The notes under the pieces are model-generated. The model did not search any database, was not told where the DNA came from, and worked only from the letters and a program-made list of their open reading frames with translations. 64,000 nt of DNA from Nemopilema nomurai (Eukaryota; Cnidaria; Scyphozoa; Rhizostomeae; Rhizostomatidae), in contig ML133488.1 in NCBI GenBank assembly GCA_003864495.1, positions 105,818 to 169,817 on the forward strand, in the 5' to 3' direction. This document shows, piece by piece, positions 1 to 10,600 of the stretch. Each line of letters starts with the position of its first letter. Within the stretch, counting starts at the first letter, position 1. The position numbers and the translations under genes are program-made.

Positions 1-117
1 CCACTCATTAAACAGACAATGGCGAACGTACCTGGCGCGAAAGACAAAGAAGTTTACATATTGTCTAAGATGACTGGCTATCATCTCAAATATTTGTTTG
101 TATTGGCATTGACCTTC

Positions 118-560
118 TAATCGCCTGCTGCTTAAAACTGCAGCCTTGGAAAATGAAGGTCCAATTGCTTTTAAGAGAACCTAATCAAACGGACAGCTTG
201 AATCTAAAATTCAAAGAGACTGCCAGAACTCAGGAATCAGAGAATTCAGAACTCACTTTGCCAAAAGATTTACCTAAATTGGATTAAGATGAATATTTAT
301 ATCCAAAAACGTAGATTGTTTATGTAGTGTCAAGAAAANTAATCGCCTGCTGCTTAAAACTGCAGCCTTGGAAAATGAAGGTCCAATTGCTTTTAAGAGA
401 ACCTAATCAAACGGACAGCTTGAATCTAAAATTCAAAGAGACTGCCAGAACTCAGGAATCAGAGAATTCAGAACTCACTTTGCCAAAAGATTTACCTAAA
501 TTGGATTAAGATGAATATTTATATCCAAAAACGTAGATTGTTTATGTAGTGTCAAGAAAA
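118..560. repeat. 221-bp perfect direct duplication around a single N (likely assembly join)
   Basis: Bases 118-338 and 340-560 are identical over 221 bases and are separated only by the N at 339. A perfect copy on both sides of a one-base gap is what a scaffolder leaves when two overlapping contig ends are abutted rather than merged. The sequence lies in or beyond an intron of the SLC26 gene and has no recognised coding content; an open frame starting at 327 runs across the N and is meaningless. Confidence 0.9.
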
Positions 561-1006
561 GGAAGGGACGTGAAATAATAAAGATTTTAAGCTCAAAATT
601 ATACAGAGCTTGCCAATTAAGCAGCCGTTCAGTTAATTTACTTATTATCCCGTACGTGTTATCATTTTAACATTTTCAAACTCGAAAATTTTGCAAAATC
701 AAGGCCTGTTCATTATTGACATATATCGATCATAGCCATTAAGAAGTTACTACTATTTGCAATCTCTTCACCATAGGGTGTTCCCCATTTCATTCAAAAA
801 GGCAGTGCACTAATACTTAGACTGATATAAATAAAGTTGGGCACTAACACATTCACTATACTTAAATAAAATTAATTACACATTAAATTCCAATGCATGT
901 TATTGCTTTCCACTAAATGATAATTTCCTAAAAATTTTGCCAAAAAAGCGGGACTGCCTTTATGTGCTGCAAATGTCATGATTGCTAAGCTTTCTGTTCT
1001 ACTCAC
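561..1006. other. Intron 2 of the SLC26 gene, no feature seen
   Basis: This AT-rich sequence lies downstream (minus strand) of the second SLC26 coding exon. I looked for the next conserved SLC26 exon, which should begin by completing the Gly codon of ...HISLG, and did not find it here or in bases 1-560. It is presumably beyond the left edge. Confidence 0.5.
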
Positions 1007-1117
1007 CAAGAGAGATATGACGCGAAGTTCCAAAAAAGAAATACACCAGCACGGGGACAAAGGACACGTACAGTCCATGAATCGGCGGAAGCGTTGTCAG
1101 CATTGCGTAGGCCATTC
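1007..1117 (-). CDS. SLC26 family anion transporter, coding exon 2 (gene continues off left edge)
   Basis: This is the second coding exon, 111 bases. It is bounded by an acceptor (ttgcag at 1118 upward on the minus strand) and a strong donor (GTGAGT beginning at 1006). It starts with GA, completing the Gly codon begun at 7499, and reads [20 protein letters not shown] and on to ...[10 protein letters not shown]. That is the highly conserved first and second membrane segments of the SulP/SLC26 fold, which form part of the anion-binding core. It ends one base into the Gly codon of the usual ...HISLG motif, so the next exon must be in phase 1. SLC26 proteins exchange or channel chloride, bicarbonate, sulfate, oxalate or iodide at the plasma membrane; the family member cannot be decided from two exons. 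Confidence 0.93.
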
Positions 1118-3896
1118 CTGCAATTCGAATTAATATTCAGTGTGAGGGATATTTCTTTTCCTGCAAAATGAAATTTTTAGAGCTATGCTTCTAAAAATCA
1201 GCAGCTCTTTTTTTGCAGCGAGTTACACAGTGACCTGGGTATGGAGTTTTATTAAAAACACTTAAAACTCATTGACAGGAAACATGAAACTATAAGTGGA
1301 GTGACTAGAAAACTTCCTTATAGCCTTAGAAAATCCAGTATTAGCCATTTCCAACTTTAAACTTACAAAAATCCCCGAAAATAGCTGATAGCTTCTACTC
1401 GTCTCAGACAAACCTAAAATATTTCATAGTACATTGTACCGAGGGTAAATGGCCCCCAAACCCCAATCCATGGCGCAATTTGAGCCGGGACGTGAACAGG
1501 GAGGCTTTTGATGAGACCCTGGGGCAAAGCTAGAGCATGAGGCCCCCTATTGGTGACGCAAACAGTTTGGTTCTACATGAGGCCCCCTAGACATTGAGGC
1601 CTTGAGGCATTTTGCCCCACATCGCCCCCCCCCCCTCTCGGTGGCTCTCGTCGTGAAGAAACCTAGCAGGAAAAGCAATCAAATTATTGAAAGGAAAACT
1701 CTCGGCTTTGTCTTAGTTCAGGTTTCAATGGAAAACCTTTCAATGACTCTTATCCCCCAGCTAGACACCCAGACCCAAATGAGGCATGACGAACTTGTCT
1801 AACCTTTAATGCGTTATCACTTATTTGACAGTATTACCAGGTTGCCAAAAATATTTCCAATGTCTCTTTTGGATGTTGATGGTTACAGTTCGTTGGAAAC
1901 TGTCATTCATTATTAATGGTGATAAGCCATAATATTTTACCAGGTCAAAGGCAATCGATAAAATCTTTTAATTTCACTGGTCTTCATTTTTGTTATGAGA
2001 CAACAAAGGCCCAGACTAGCATTTTACCAGCTTTCCTGCGATATGATATCTTCTTAAGTGTTAATCATAAATCTATAAAACTGTGAGTCTATACAAAACT
2101 GCATGTAAATACAAACATACAAGATATATGGCAAAGCATATATATCTTGAGAAATATAAGAGTGGCAGCATATAGTACAAAAGGCGTCCATTCTCCTTCG
2201 TCGTCATCCTTTGGCTTTTACGCCTTGATTAGGCCCAAAACGTGCATCGTTTATTTCTATTACCGTTTATGTGTTCTTCGCCATGCAAGCAAAGCCACAA
2301 TAGAGAAGAGTTCCTCAGATACAGAGACAGGCATATGTTGCCTTCATTGGTAGATACAAGCTTCAAACTTTTCGCTACAATCTAAATGGAACTTGACGCA
2401 ATGTCTCAACAGGCTAAACAAAACAAACAACCGAGTTTTCATAAGTTTACTATGCTTACATGGTCATATCTTCTCTATAGTTAGATTAAGTCCCTGACTT
2501 GTGATAGTTGGAACTACGGCGCATATTCCACTGAAGGTACTTTTTGTACCGTTCCTGAACCCCCGAACCAACTGGAGCGTTCTGGAACTGTTCCATTTTC
2601 TTTGGTGCTAACAGGGTCCAAATCTCTCTAATCAGGTGATCAAACGAAGTGATGTCAACATGGCTGTTTCCAATGACCCAGTCTACAGTTTAACTGATGT
2701 AAGGCACCATAAATATCTTCAAGTCTCAGGTGAAAGATTACGTGTCTTTTCTCAAACTTAGTCGATAGGATGCCAACTAATTTGTGACGTGACAATAATA
2801 GCCAGGACTAGAAACGGAAGGGGCTGGTGATAATGCAGAAGAAAATGACGTCAGCTTGGACCGTGGAGCACTAACATTATTCAACTGAGGGGTTCACTGT
2901 TATTACCAAACCAACGGTGCATCTAACAAGCATCGCCACTGGATGGAATCGCTGGTGAAAGTGAACCTATGAATCCCAAAGTCAACAAAGTATAATTGGC
3001 GACTGAACACTTAGGTGTCGCACTAGAAGTGAACTAAGTTGTGCAGTAGACAAGGTGCTTTCTCGACTACAAAAACAGGTTTAACCAAGGAAATCCAGAT
3101 TGACATGCCTAGTAGACACTTAATTACCATATGAAGAAAAGAGAGAGATTGAGTAGAACGAAAAGATTTAGCTTGGGTTGATATCAGCAATGACCATGTG
3201 CAAGGGGTCAACACTGCTCAAGTTCGATACAAAAAGACTCGCGCACGTAAGGAAATAGATTTGGATCACCAAAGGTAACAAGTAGAAGACCTTCCGAATA
3301 TCAACAGTGTTTTTCTGTAGCTAAATCGAAGATAAAAATGAACAGTATCGGAGGTAACAAAGTATCGTGGTTTTGAAGGAAGAGAAGAAACAATACAAAC
3401 AAAAGCACGGAAACCTTGTCAGAAATTTTATGGATCAAAAACAGAAGTGATAGGGATAATCTGTCTCAAGAATAAAGACAATCTGTTTTTAAAGAAATGC
3501 ATTGAAACATCGAATAGGTTATTAGTGGGACGACCTGTACAATAGCAAGTTCCATCATTTCACATGCCATCACAGAACAATTTGATGATCAATGAGAAGA
3601 GATGCTGACGAGTATCAGGAAAATTATTGATTGGGACTTATTGCAGAAAGAAGTGCAGTGCATTGCTCATAATAAAATAAAGGAGGTTGATGCTCAACGA
3701 GAGGCTGAAATGATTGGAAATGGCAAAGATGTGAGTTCATACAACGAGGACCAAAATGCGTCAATAATTAAAACAGTCAGGAACAAAACCAGGACATTGT
3801 GAATTAAAGATTACGCCCTTCGTTCGGCGGATGCCATTAGAGAGGGCAGCAATATTACGAGGATAAGAGGATTGCGTCTTCTGCATCTGTGTTTAG

Positions 3897-4060
3897 TGCG
3901 CACACAAAGATACGATTAAGCACGAAAATCTGTTAGAAATATTGCCTAGGATTAACCTCGATAGCAAGGACGTAAGGGTTATCAAAAATTTGTAGACAGT
4001 TAGCAGCACTCGGAGTTGACATTGGTGCTGGTGGGTTCATAAGATACAAGCAGTGTGGCT
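3897..4060 (+). pseudogene. Degenerate non-LTR retrotransposon (LINE) reverse transcriptase fragment
   Basis: From 3897 the plus strand reads a segment containing TIKHENLLEIL, then RINLDSKDVRVIKNL, ending at an in-frame TAG at 3993. After a one-base frame change at 3994 it continues QLAALGVDIGAGGFIRYKQ and stops near 4060. This follows the palm region of RTE/CR1-like LINE reverse transcriptases, where a ...LL.IL..I..D.KDVRVI.NLYW.Q.AAVRV stretch leads to the GVRQGC motif. Stops and frameshifts show it is dead. The element probably extends on both sides (perhaps 3.6-4.8 kb), but I cannot fix its ends. The exact clade is uncertain. Confidence 0.55.
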
Positions 4061-6161
4061 ACTAGATTGGATATGTGCTGAATTTATAGAAATTAATACA
4101 GTAAAATGATTCTTTGAGAATAAGAGAAGCCTCCTAGCGCAAAAGACTGTGATAGAAATTAAGAAGTTGAGAATAATTATTAGCTGTAGTACCAGAGGCA
4201 AGAAGGCCATCATTTCAAATATTAAGAAAGAAGTCAAAATAGGGTGGATTCAAATGGAAGCTGGACTGTTTCGATAGGAGGCGCTACAGAGACATCAAAG
4301 AAATACGCAATTAGAAAAAGGCATTTTCTTGAAACTGCTATTCTCTCAGTATGGATAAGACTGGCATAAGAAGGGACCCTAGGTTGTTGTTTACTGTCAT
4401 TGGTGTGGATATCAAAGTTGGACGGTGCCGAAGGTGATAGAAAGACTATCGCAAGAGCCGGAACATGAAGCGGATGTACTGCTAAGGGCCAGGGCTAAAC
4501 CAACAGCACACGAAGCGTTCCCCAAAAGCAGGTATCCGAGAAATAATTGCGAGGATGACCTTAAAACAACAACTACGAAAATTCTTCGCAATAGAGAATA
4601 ATAGATTCTGCCAATAATGGATTCCGGCGACAGACATGAGATCTAGAGTACTCATTGTTTCTGGTGGAAGGTTTTGGAAAGCTTTATTCAAAATCAGAAG
4701 CAAAGGTGTTAAATGATCCCAACCATAGACTCGCAGGAAATGGAGAAATCGTGTCTTGAGCATGAGTTCCTTGGGTACAACCAATTCTTCAGCATCATCC
4801 AGTCAATATAAAAATTTCAAACGATCAAATCAAAAAAGGTTTAGTGTCTGACTAAGGCTGGGCACTTTTAAGGACCTGATAAGCCATGAAAGGATTTCTT
4901 TCAAACTATCAGAAACAATTTTCGAAATCTTTTCAGAATTGATTGCTTTTCGGTGCTCCGACTTCATTAAAAGAAGATGAAAATTAGTTAAATATCCCAT
5001 TTTTCTTATTTCTCGTATCAACTAAATCTTCTTCGGTTTTAAGTTATGCAACTTTGTCTCCCTCCATCCTCTAGACATGATGTTAAGCTGTTCAATTCAC
5101 TTAACTTAGATTTTAATACCCCTAAACGACGGATTCAATAGATGAAAACTGTCCACTTAGGAACAGGTAAGACACTCTACGTCTGGATCCGAATATGAGC
5201 AATTTTTCAAACTGTTAAGGGGCTGGGATTGGTCACCAATGCGATTCTGAAGGGGAGGTAGTTTGAGTGGACGGGTGCTACTGCACCATAACGACACGTT
5301 GACGCAAAACAAATGGACAGGTTAATTCAAGTAAGGTCATGCATTCAAGCATTCCGAAGGGCATAATCGATTTGGAGAAATGCTGAGAACCTTAAGGATC
5401 CTTTCCGCTACATGCGTATTGGAAACGGAGATTTTTCGTGACGTCAGTCTAATGTAAATTCGTTTTTGAATTTTAATGACCTTCGATGCAAATGACCTGT
5501 CTTGTGGGACAGAAAACTGCAGTATTTAAAAACTGTATTGTTTTTTTCGTGGTTAGGGTGCATGTAGATTCAAGATCGGTTCGTGTTCGGTGAAGAGGAC
5601 CCACAATCTTGGGCAAGGCAACATCCCACATTGCAACCCCCCAGCCCCCTAGGAAGCAAGGGAATGTTCATGGTGAAACGCACATGTATTCGGGCAAAAC
5701 GTGTATCTAATGGTTTCAGTTTTTATATACAAAGATCTTTTCCTACATTACTCATAGGAGAAGCAAAAGAAACCGGAAAAAAGCTGAAATGAACATTATT
5801 TGTTTATCCTTAGGATCTTAAATATGTCTCTTTTATTTTTGAATAAAGTAACATAACATAGTGATATATTTTAACCCCTGCTGTTGAAAAGCTAATAATT
5901 TAGCGTTGTTATTCATTTGGGCAGAATATTCTCAGCCCCCCCCTAATTTTTTAAGCACCCCTATGTCAATGCCAAAAAAATGTAGCATTGTTTCCTGTTT
6001 TATCTCATCATTGACTTGCAGAAAACTAATTTGCACTGCAGTTTTGGTAAAGTCTGGATGAAGAATAATGATTCGCTCAAGGTTTAGCATGAACAACTAA
6101 TATTTAAGGAAAAATAGAATAATGACTTTTTAGTAAAAAGAAAAACAAAAGAAGATAAATC

Positions 6162-6364
6162 TGCACCTTGCGATGGGGCTGCCAAGGCTTCCCTGTGCAA
6201 TCGGTAAAAGAGAGGGGCAGTGTGGATAAATGGCTTGGCTTCAAGTGCTGGCTTGAAAGCATGATCCGATAGCTCAGCCGTAGAGCACTTGGGGTACAAA
6301 GTCAAGGGTTGTGAGTTTGAGTCTCGCTCGGGTCGTTTATCTTTCTGCACTCTCTATGATTCTT
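6162..6364 (+). repeat. tRNA-like dispersed repeat, copy 1 (SINE-like)
   Basis: Bases 6263-6334 form a 72-base tRNA-like sequence. It has a 7-bp acceptor stem (GATCCGA with TCGGGTC, one G-T pair), a GCTC/GAGC D stem, a perfect GTGAG/CTCGC T stem, an A box (TAGCTCAGCCG) and a B-box-like GAGTTTGAGTC. The anticodon arm is 19 bases rather than 17, so it is not a working tRNA. About 100 bases upstream and 30 downstream are shared with the copy at 20083-20287, which shows it is a repeat family. It lies in intron 1 of the SLC26 gene, opposite in orientation to the gene. Confidence 0.75.
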
Positions 6365-7498
6365 AATAAAGAAACACTTCTCTCAAGGCAGCGAATTAAA
6401 TACAAATATTTATTTGGTGACCAAATTCTTCTGGAACTCAGAGCAATTCTCTTGTTCCATTGCCCCTCTAAATGATACACATCTATATAATTTCGTTTAA
6501 AGCCCTGGGCCCCATTATCTCTGCATTTTTCTTGCCAACAAGACATGGCTCCTTTCTTTTAGTGATATCATCTGGTTTCCTCACCATTATACAAGAACCA
6601 TTAACAGGGTCATTGAGTGCATATCAAATATTTTCTATCTACAAAGGAGCATACAAGAAGTGCTGGTATGTGAGTGTATAATTTTGACTTGCAAAAATGA
6701 GCATTTCAACCATTTTGTTATCAGCTGGGTTGAACATGACTTTTTAAAAAAGATTTTGTATGCATACAACAAACTCTTTCAAAAAGTCTCAATTTGATTT
6801 CCAGATAGCTTCTATTTAACAAAAATATTAGGAGAGAATAGCTGCAGGGAGCAGAAACTAGTATAATATCTCTACTACAAATGTGTTAATACCAGAAGTC
6901 CAAAGTCTTTATAAAAATGTAGACATTATACTCAATAAGAAAATAATGAAAAAAACAGATAGAGAAGAATTTATTTACATTTTGCAAGAAATTTTTTCAA
7001 GAAAAAAACAGAATCCAGCAACTATAAAATTATGGCTCATTACCAAATTTGGTTTCTGTTGATGCTTTGTTATTAGACACTTAATTAGATATCTACTTCC
7101 ATTCAAATGTAAGAATTAATTTTGGAACAAGGCCCAGTTCAAGAGTTCATTGTGCATACAGTGTAGATTTTATGTTAGACTGCAAGACAAAATTTCGTAG
7201 ATAAAATTCATTGAGGAGCTCAAAGGAACTCCATTTGCGAATACATTGCGAATATAAATGACGTCTAGCAATACTTTAACAATGAGCAGCATATGCAATT
7301 GCATGAGTCACTGCTTGTCGAGATTAAATTTAATTCCTAGCAACGCAAAAAATCTTCGAAGCCAAGACCTGTTTTCTATTGTCAACCAACGTGTTCGACA
7401 GTGTATAACTTGACCTGCTACTGCTTCCGCCAAAAAAACGTGGGTCATATGACATCCAGTTCTAAAGTAAACAAACACTTCCGAAAACTTTTACTTAC

Positions 7499-7811
7499 CT
7501 TGTGGTATTTGCATGATCCCAACTGTAAGACCGCCGGCCATATCTTTCACTAGTTCCGTTTTGAACTTGTATTTCGGTAACCATTTCAACATTGGAACGA
7601 ACGACAAAAGAAACATTGCCAGCTTTCTTCGGGTTACCTGTACTTTAGACGTGTATTCGCGAACTCTGTTCTTAAGACTGGTTTCTTTAGTCGGTTTCAG
7701 ATATTTTCTTGAAAACTGCAATTCATTGTACACAGACCTGTTAATCTCTAGCTCCTTCTCTATCCCCCGATCGTTTGGTTCATCGCTAAAATCAAGGTGA
7801 AAATCCGGCAT
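7499..7811 (-). CDS. SLC26 family anion transporter, coding exon 1 (N-terminus)
   Basis: This is the first coding exon of an SLC26/SulP anion transporter, 313 bases (104 codons plus one base). I chose the ATG at 7811-7809: it is the first ATG in the open frame, has A at -3, and gives the usual short cytoplasmic N-terminus (MPDFHLDFSDEPNDRGIEKE). There follows a typical INRSVYNELQF region, a basic amphipathic stretch (RRKLAMFLLSFVPMLKWLP), and DMAGGLTVGIMQIPQ, the family signature before the first membrane helix. The donor GTAAGT follows at 7498. Joined with exon 2 the sequence crosses the signature Q-G-M-A-Y-A. The frame is open further upstream to about 7949 but without an ATG. Confidence 0.93.
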
Positions 7812-8131
7812 TTTTACAACCTGTTCAACCACAATCGAGTTGTCACTTCTTAGGCCACGTTCCACGCTTCTCGAGCTTCTAAGAGGTCCCGAACAAACAA
7901 CACAATATTTAAAAGTAAGTGGAACATATACATCTGCTGCGGCATCCACAAACTGAGAAAATTTGTTCCATCTAATAAGGCAAATCGCTTTTGCAACAAT
8001 TTATTCTCGTTGGATATCGCGCCTCGGTTTCAAACGGAAGGGGATTCCCTGGAATTGACTGTGCTCTTTTGCTTTCAGTTTTACTTGCCACAAAAATCTT
8101 CGGCAAAGCCATCACCAGGGCCTCCGACGAA

Positions 8132-8150
8132 GGGGGGGGGGGGGGGGGGG
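8132..8150 (+). repeat. G19 homopolymer
   Basis: An uninterrupted run of 19 G on the plus strand, upstream of the SLC26 coding start. It could form a G-quadruplex, and its assembled length may not be reliable. Confidence 0.9.
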
Positions 8151-10575
8151 CATGGAGAGCAGATACTGATATTTATTTAAAATTGAATTTATGGTGTTCC
8201 TTTGCAAAGTTGTAACAATGTTCCCCGCATTTTTTTCATTGCCTTAGTTGGAAACTCTTCTTCGTCAAAAAAACAATTGGTCGGTTGAAAATTGATCTAC
8301 AGTCATGAGATCAAGCCCTCACCCCACTATCGCTTTTATTTTTGGCAGGTTTTACAACAGAAATAAAAACTGCGCACATACAAATGTGGTTTTTTTATAG
8401 AGCAGGAAGGCGCGCAACAATGACTTAGAAAGTGGCACTGATTCGATTTTGCGCAGATATTAAGTATTAGTTTCGTTTTCATGTGTAATACCGCTACTCC
8501 AAGCGCTAAGCATCGCTCTTACCTGCATCGTTTGCGCATTTCCTTCGCCCTATTCATTCACTCACCCAGCGTTAGTCATACTTGTTTGCGCGTAAACATT
8601 TTGCGTCATCTTGCATCGCACTCTTTGTTGCATTGCGTATACTAGTAGGAACACTTCCACTAAGGACACCCACCCTCTATTATAAGTATTATTTTAAGAA
8701 CTACGCTATGGATTGACTCAGCTCATACATACGTATCCAGACGCATTTCCATCGTTTTTCTGGGTTGTTTTCCTCTTATGTAGACACCTAATATTAACAC
8801 ATTTATATCCTTTGTTCGTACAAGGAACTAGTTTTACAAATATATGACTCTCCACAAATCCTAAAGTTAGCTAAGAGTTAGAGTTAGCATCTCGTACACT
8901 TTGCTCTTGAAAAAGGCTTAGTGGTACTAGTCGTACAAAGATACACGTTTGTGAAAACCGTATCTGTGTCCATTCTTGGTGTCATTCTGAAATCGTGCCG
9001 AACATTTAGCTCGGAACTTGCCATATTTCGAAACCAATTTACACATGTGAGGGGCAAATAGCGTACGAGATTTCCATGAAAACAATAGAGTTTCTAGGGA
9101 TTTTTTAATAAACAATAGGACTTTCACAAAAGGTGTACGAGATTTTTTGGAGTGATTTGCCCTTCGTTTTCGTGTGTCAATGTTGTGAAAACTTTTGCCT
9201 CTGATGCTTTGGCTTGGTGTTTTGTGCCTTTTGACTTGATCAAAATGTCAACGTCTAGAAAACAGGCATTGGTTGGGGGAGATGGGCTATCGCCACTGAT
9301 TTGCAGAGTTACCCCTCAAATCGGGATAAAAATTATGTCAAACAATTCAACGACTCACTTCTGGAAAAAAAAAGGGGTTTTTGACCATATCGGCCTTGTC
9401 TTTACATGAAGGGGCGCTGAAGTCTTGACAAAACAGAACCAAGGGGGGAAATTAGCACCTGTCCCTTGCTGAGCAAATGTTCTAGTAGGTGATTTTATTC
9501 GAGGCATGGGCATATGTTCCGCATTGATATTGGTGGTTCGTGAGCAATTTGTGGAAGGTGACCTTTCATGGGTTGGTGAGCATTCTGTGGGTTGGTGTTG
9601 TTGCCGGCAACAAAGCACACAATTTGCATTGGCTTATTGCTTATCGATGCAGGGGAGTGACCCTTGCAGCTAACACGAAAATCAAAACAAAAGTTTTTAG
9701 AAATACTCCACCTTGGCAGATATGCCGTCCTGGTGAAATAAAAATTGGCCGAATGAACTCATTAATGAGCAGAGGTCAACAAAAAGTGTCTTTTATTGTT
9801 ACTTTATTGTTAATAAAAGAAATACAGATGTGAAGTGAAATCACAGGCGCACAAACAAGGTGTGTAGCCGAGGGAAGAAACGCATCTAAACACGTGATAA
9901 CTACTGGCATTCTTTGACAAGCCGAGTCCTCGGAAGCTAAGCACCCTTGAGACGAAGCCTTTGCTAGTTTTTAAAGCAAATTACTACGCATGACACTTGC
10001 TTCCACGTAACGACTTGAAAATCGCACGTGAGGGAAAACAGGGCTGTAGATTAGTCTTGCTAAAAATGACAAAAGAATTATGCATAACTGAAGGCTGAGA
10101 GCACACCGAGCTCCAAGACGCACGGCGTTAGCAACTAAATGTACTCAGTTTTTAGGCTGGGATTGCTCTTCAATCTCGGAAAAAATGGTTGAGATTTCGC
10201 ACATAATGCTGACATTTCCTTTTGTTGACAAAATGTCAGCACATTTCCACTTTTCGTCAAAATAACTCTACCCCCTCCCCCAATTTAATGTAAAATGCAT
10301 GCCTTTGGAGGGTATGTCGTTGAACTACGATTACAACATTGATTCAGGGGAGGTGGACTTTGGAATTTACAGTAGCAACATCAAGCTCAAAGTTTCAAAA
10401 AGGTGCTTTGTCTCAACAATTTTCTGCGGGATTGTAGTCACGAACTTGTATGGTTTAAGAACAAAAGACAATTGTCGGCTTATAGTTAGCTACCTATGTA
10501 GCTAGTTGTGTTATCTTGCCACACACAAATTGAACGGTACGTTATACTTTTATGTAGGTCGGAATACCAAAATCA

Positions 10576-10581
10576 TTTATT
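10576..10581 (-). terminator. Poly(A) signal AATAAA of RRP9
   Basis: A canonical AATAAA on the minus strand starts 20 bases after the RRP9 stop codon (10603-10601). No other candidate lies closer, so the 3' UTR is predicted to be very short. Confidence 0.65.
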
Positions 10582-10600
10582 ATAAGTTTAGTATTATAAA

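Larger units (their letters stand above)
1118..7498 (-). other. Intron 1 of the SLC26 gene (6.4 kb)
   Basis: The intron is bounded by the donor GTAAGT (7498 downward) and the acceptor ...TTGCAG (1118). It contains a LINE reverse-transcriptase relic near 3.9-4.1 kb and a tRNA-like repeat at 6162-6364. The rest (about 1.1-3.8, 4.1-6.1 and 6.4-7.5 kb) shows only AT-rich sequence, simple tracts such as an 11-base C run near 1625, and short accidental open frames. Confidence 0.85.
7812..10600. other. Intergenic region between SLC26 and RRP9
   Basis: This 2.8-kb interval must hold the SLC26 5' UTR and promoter. A 19-base G run lies at 8132-8150, about 320 bases upstream of the SLC26 start. I see no conserved protein, tRNA or rRNA gene. 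Open frames near 9355-9833 and 10299-10505 show no recognised similarity and no supporting splice structure. Confidence 0.6.

Noticed and set aside
6084..6350. 88-residue minus-strand open frame with RDSNSQPLTLYPKC
   Set aside because: It is antisense translation through the tRNA-like repeat, a common source of false proteins.
9929..9943. Fifteen bases CTCGGAAGCTAAGCA identical to the 5S rRNA internal promoter
   Set aside because: Flanking sequence on both sides does not resemble 5S rRNA, so a 5S gene or 5S-derived element is not supported.
10299..10505. 68-residue plus-strand frame beginning MPLEGMSLNYDYN
   Set aside because: It has an ATG but no recognised similarity, and it would need downstream exons antisense to RRP9; nothing supports this.
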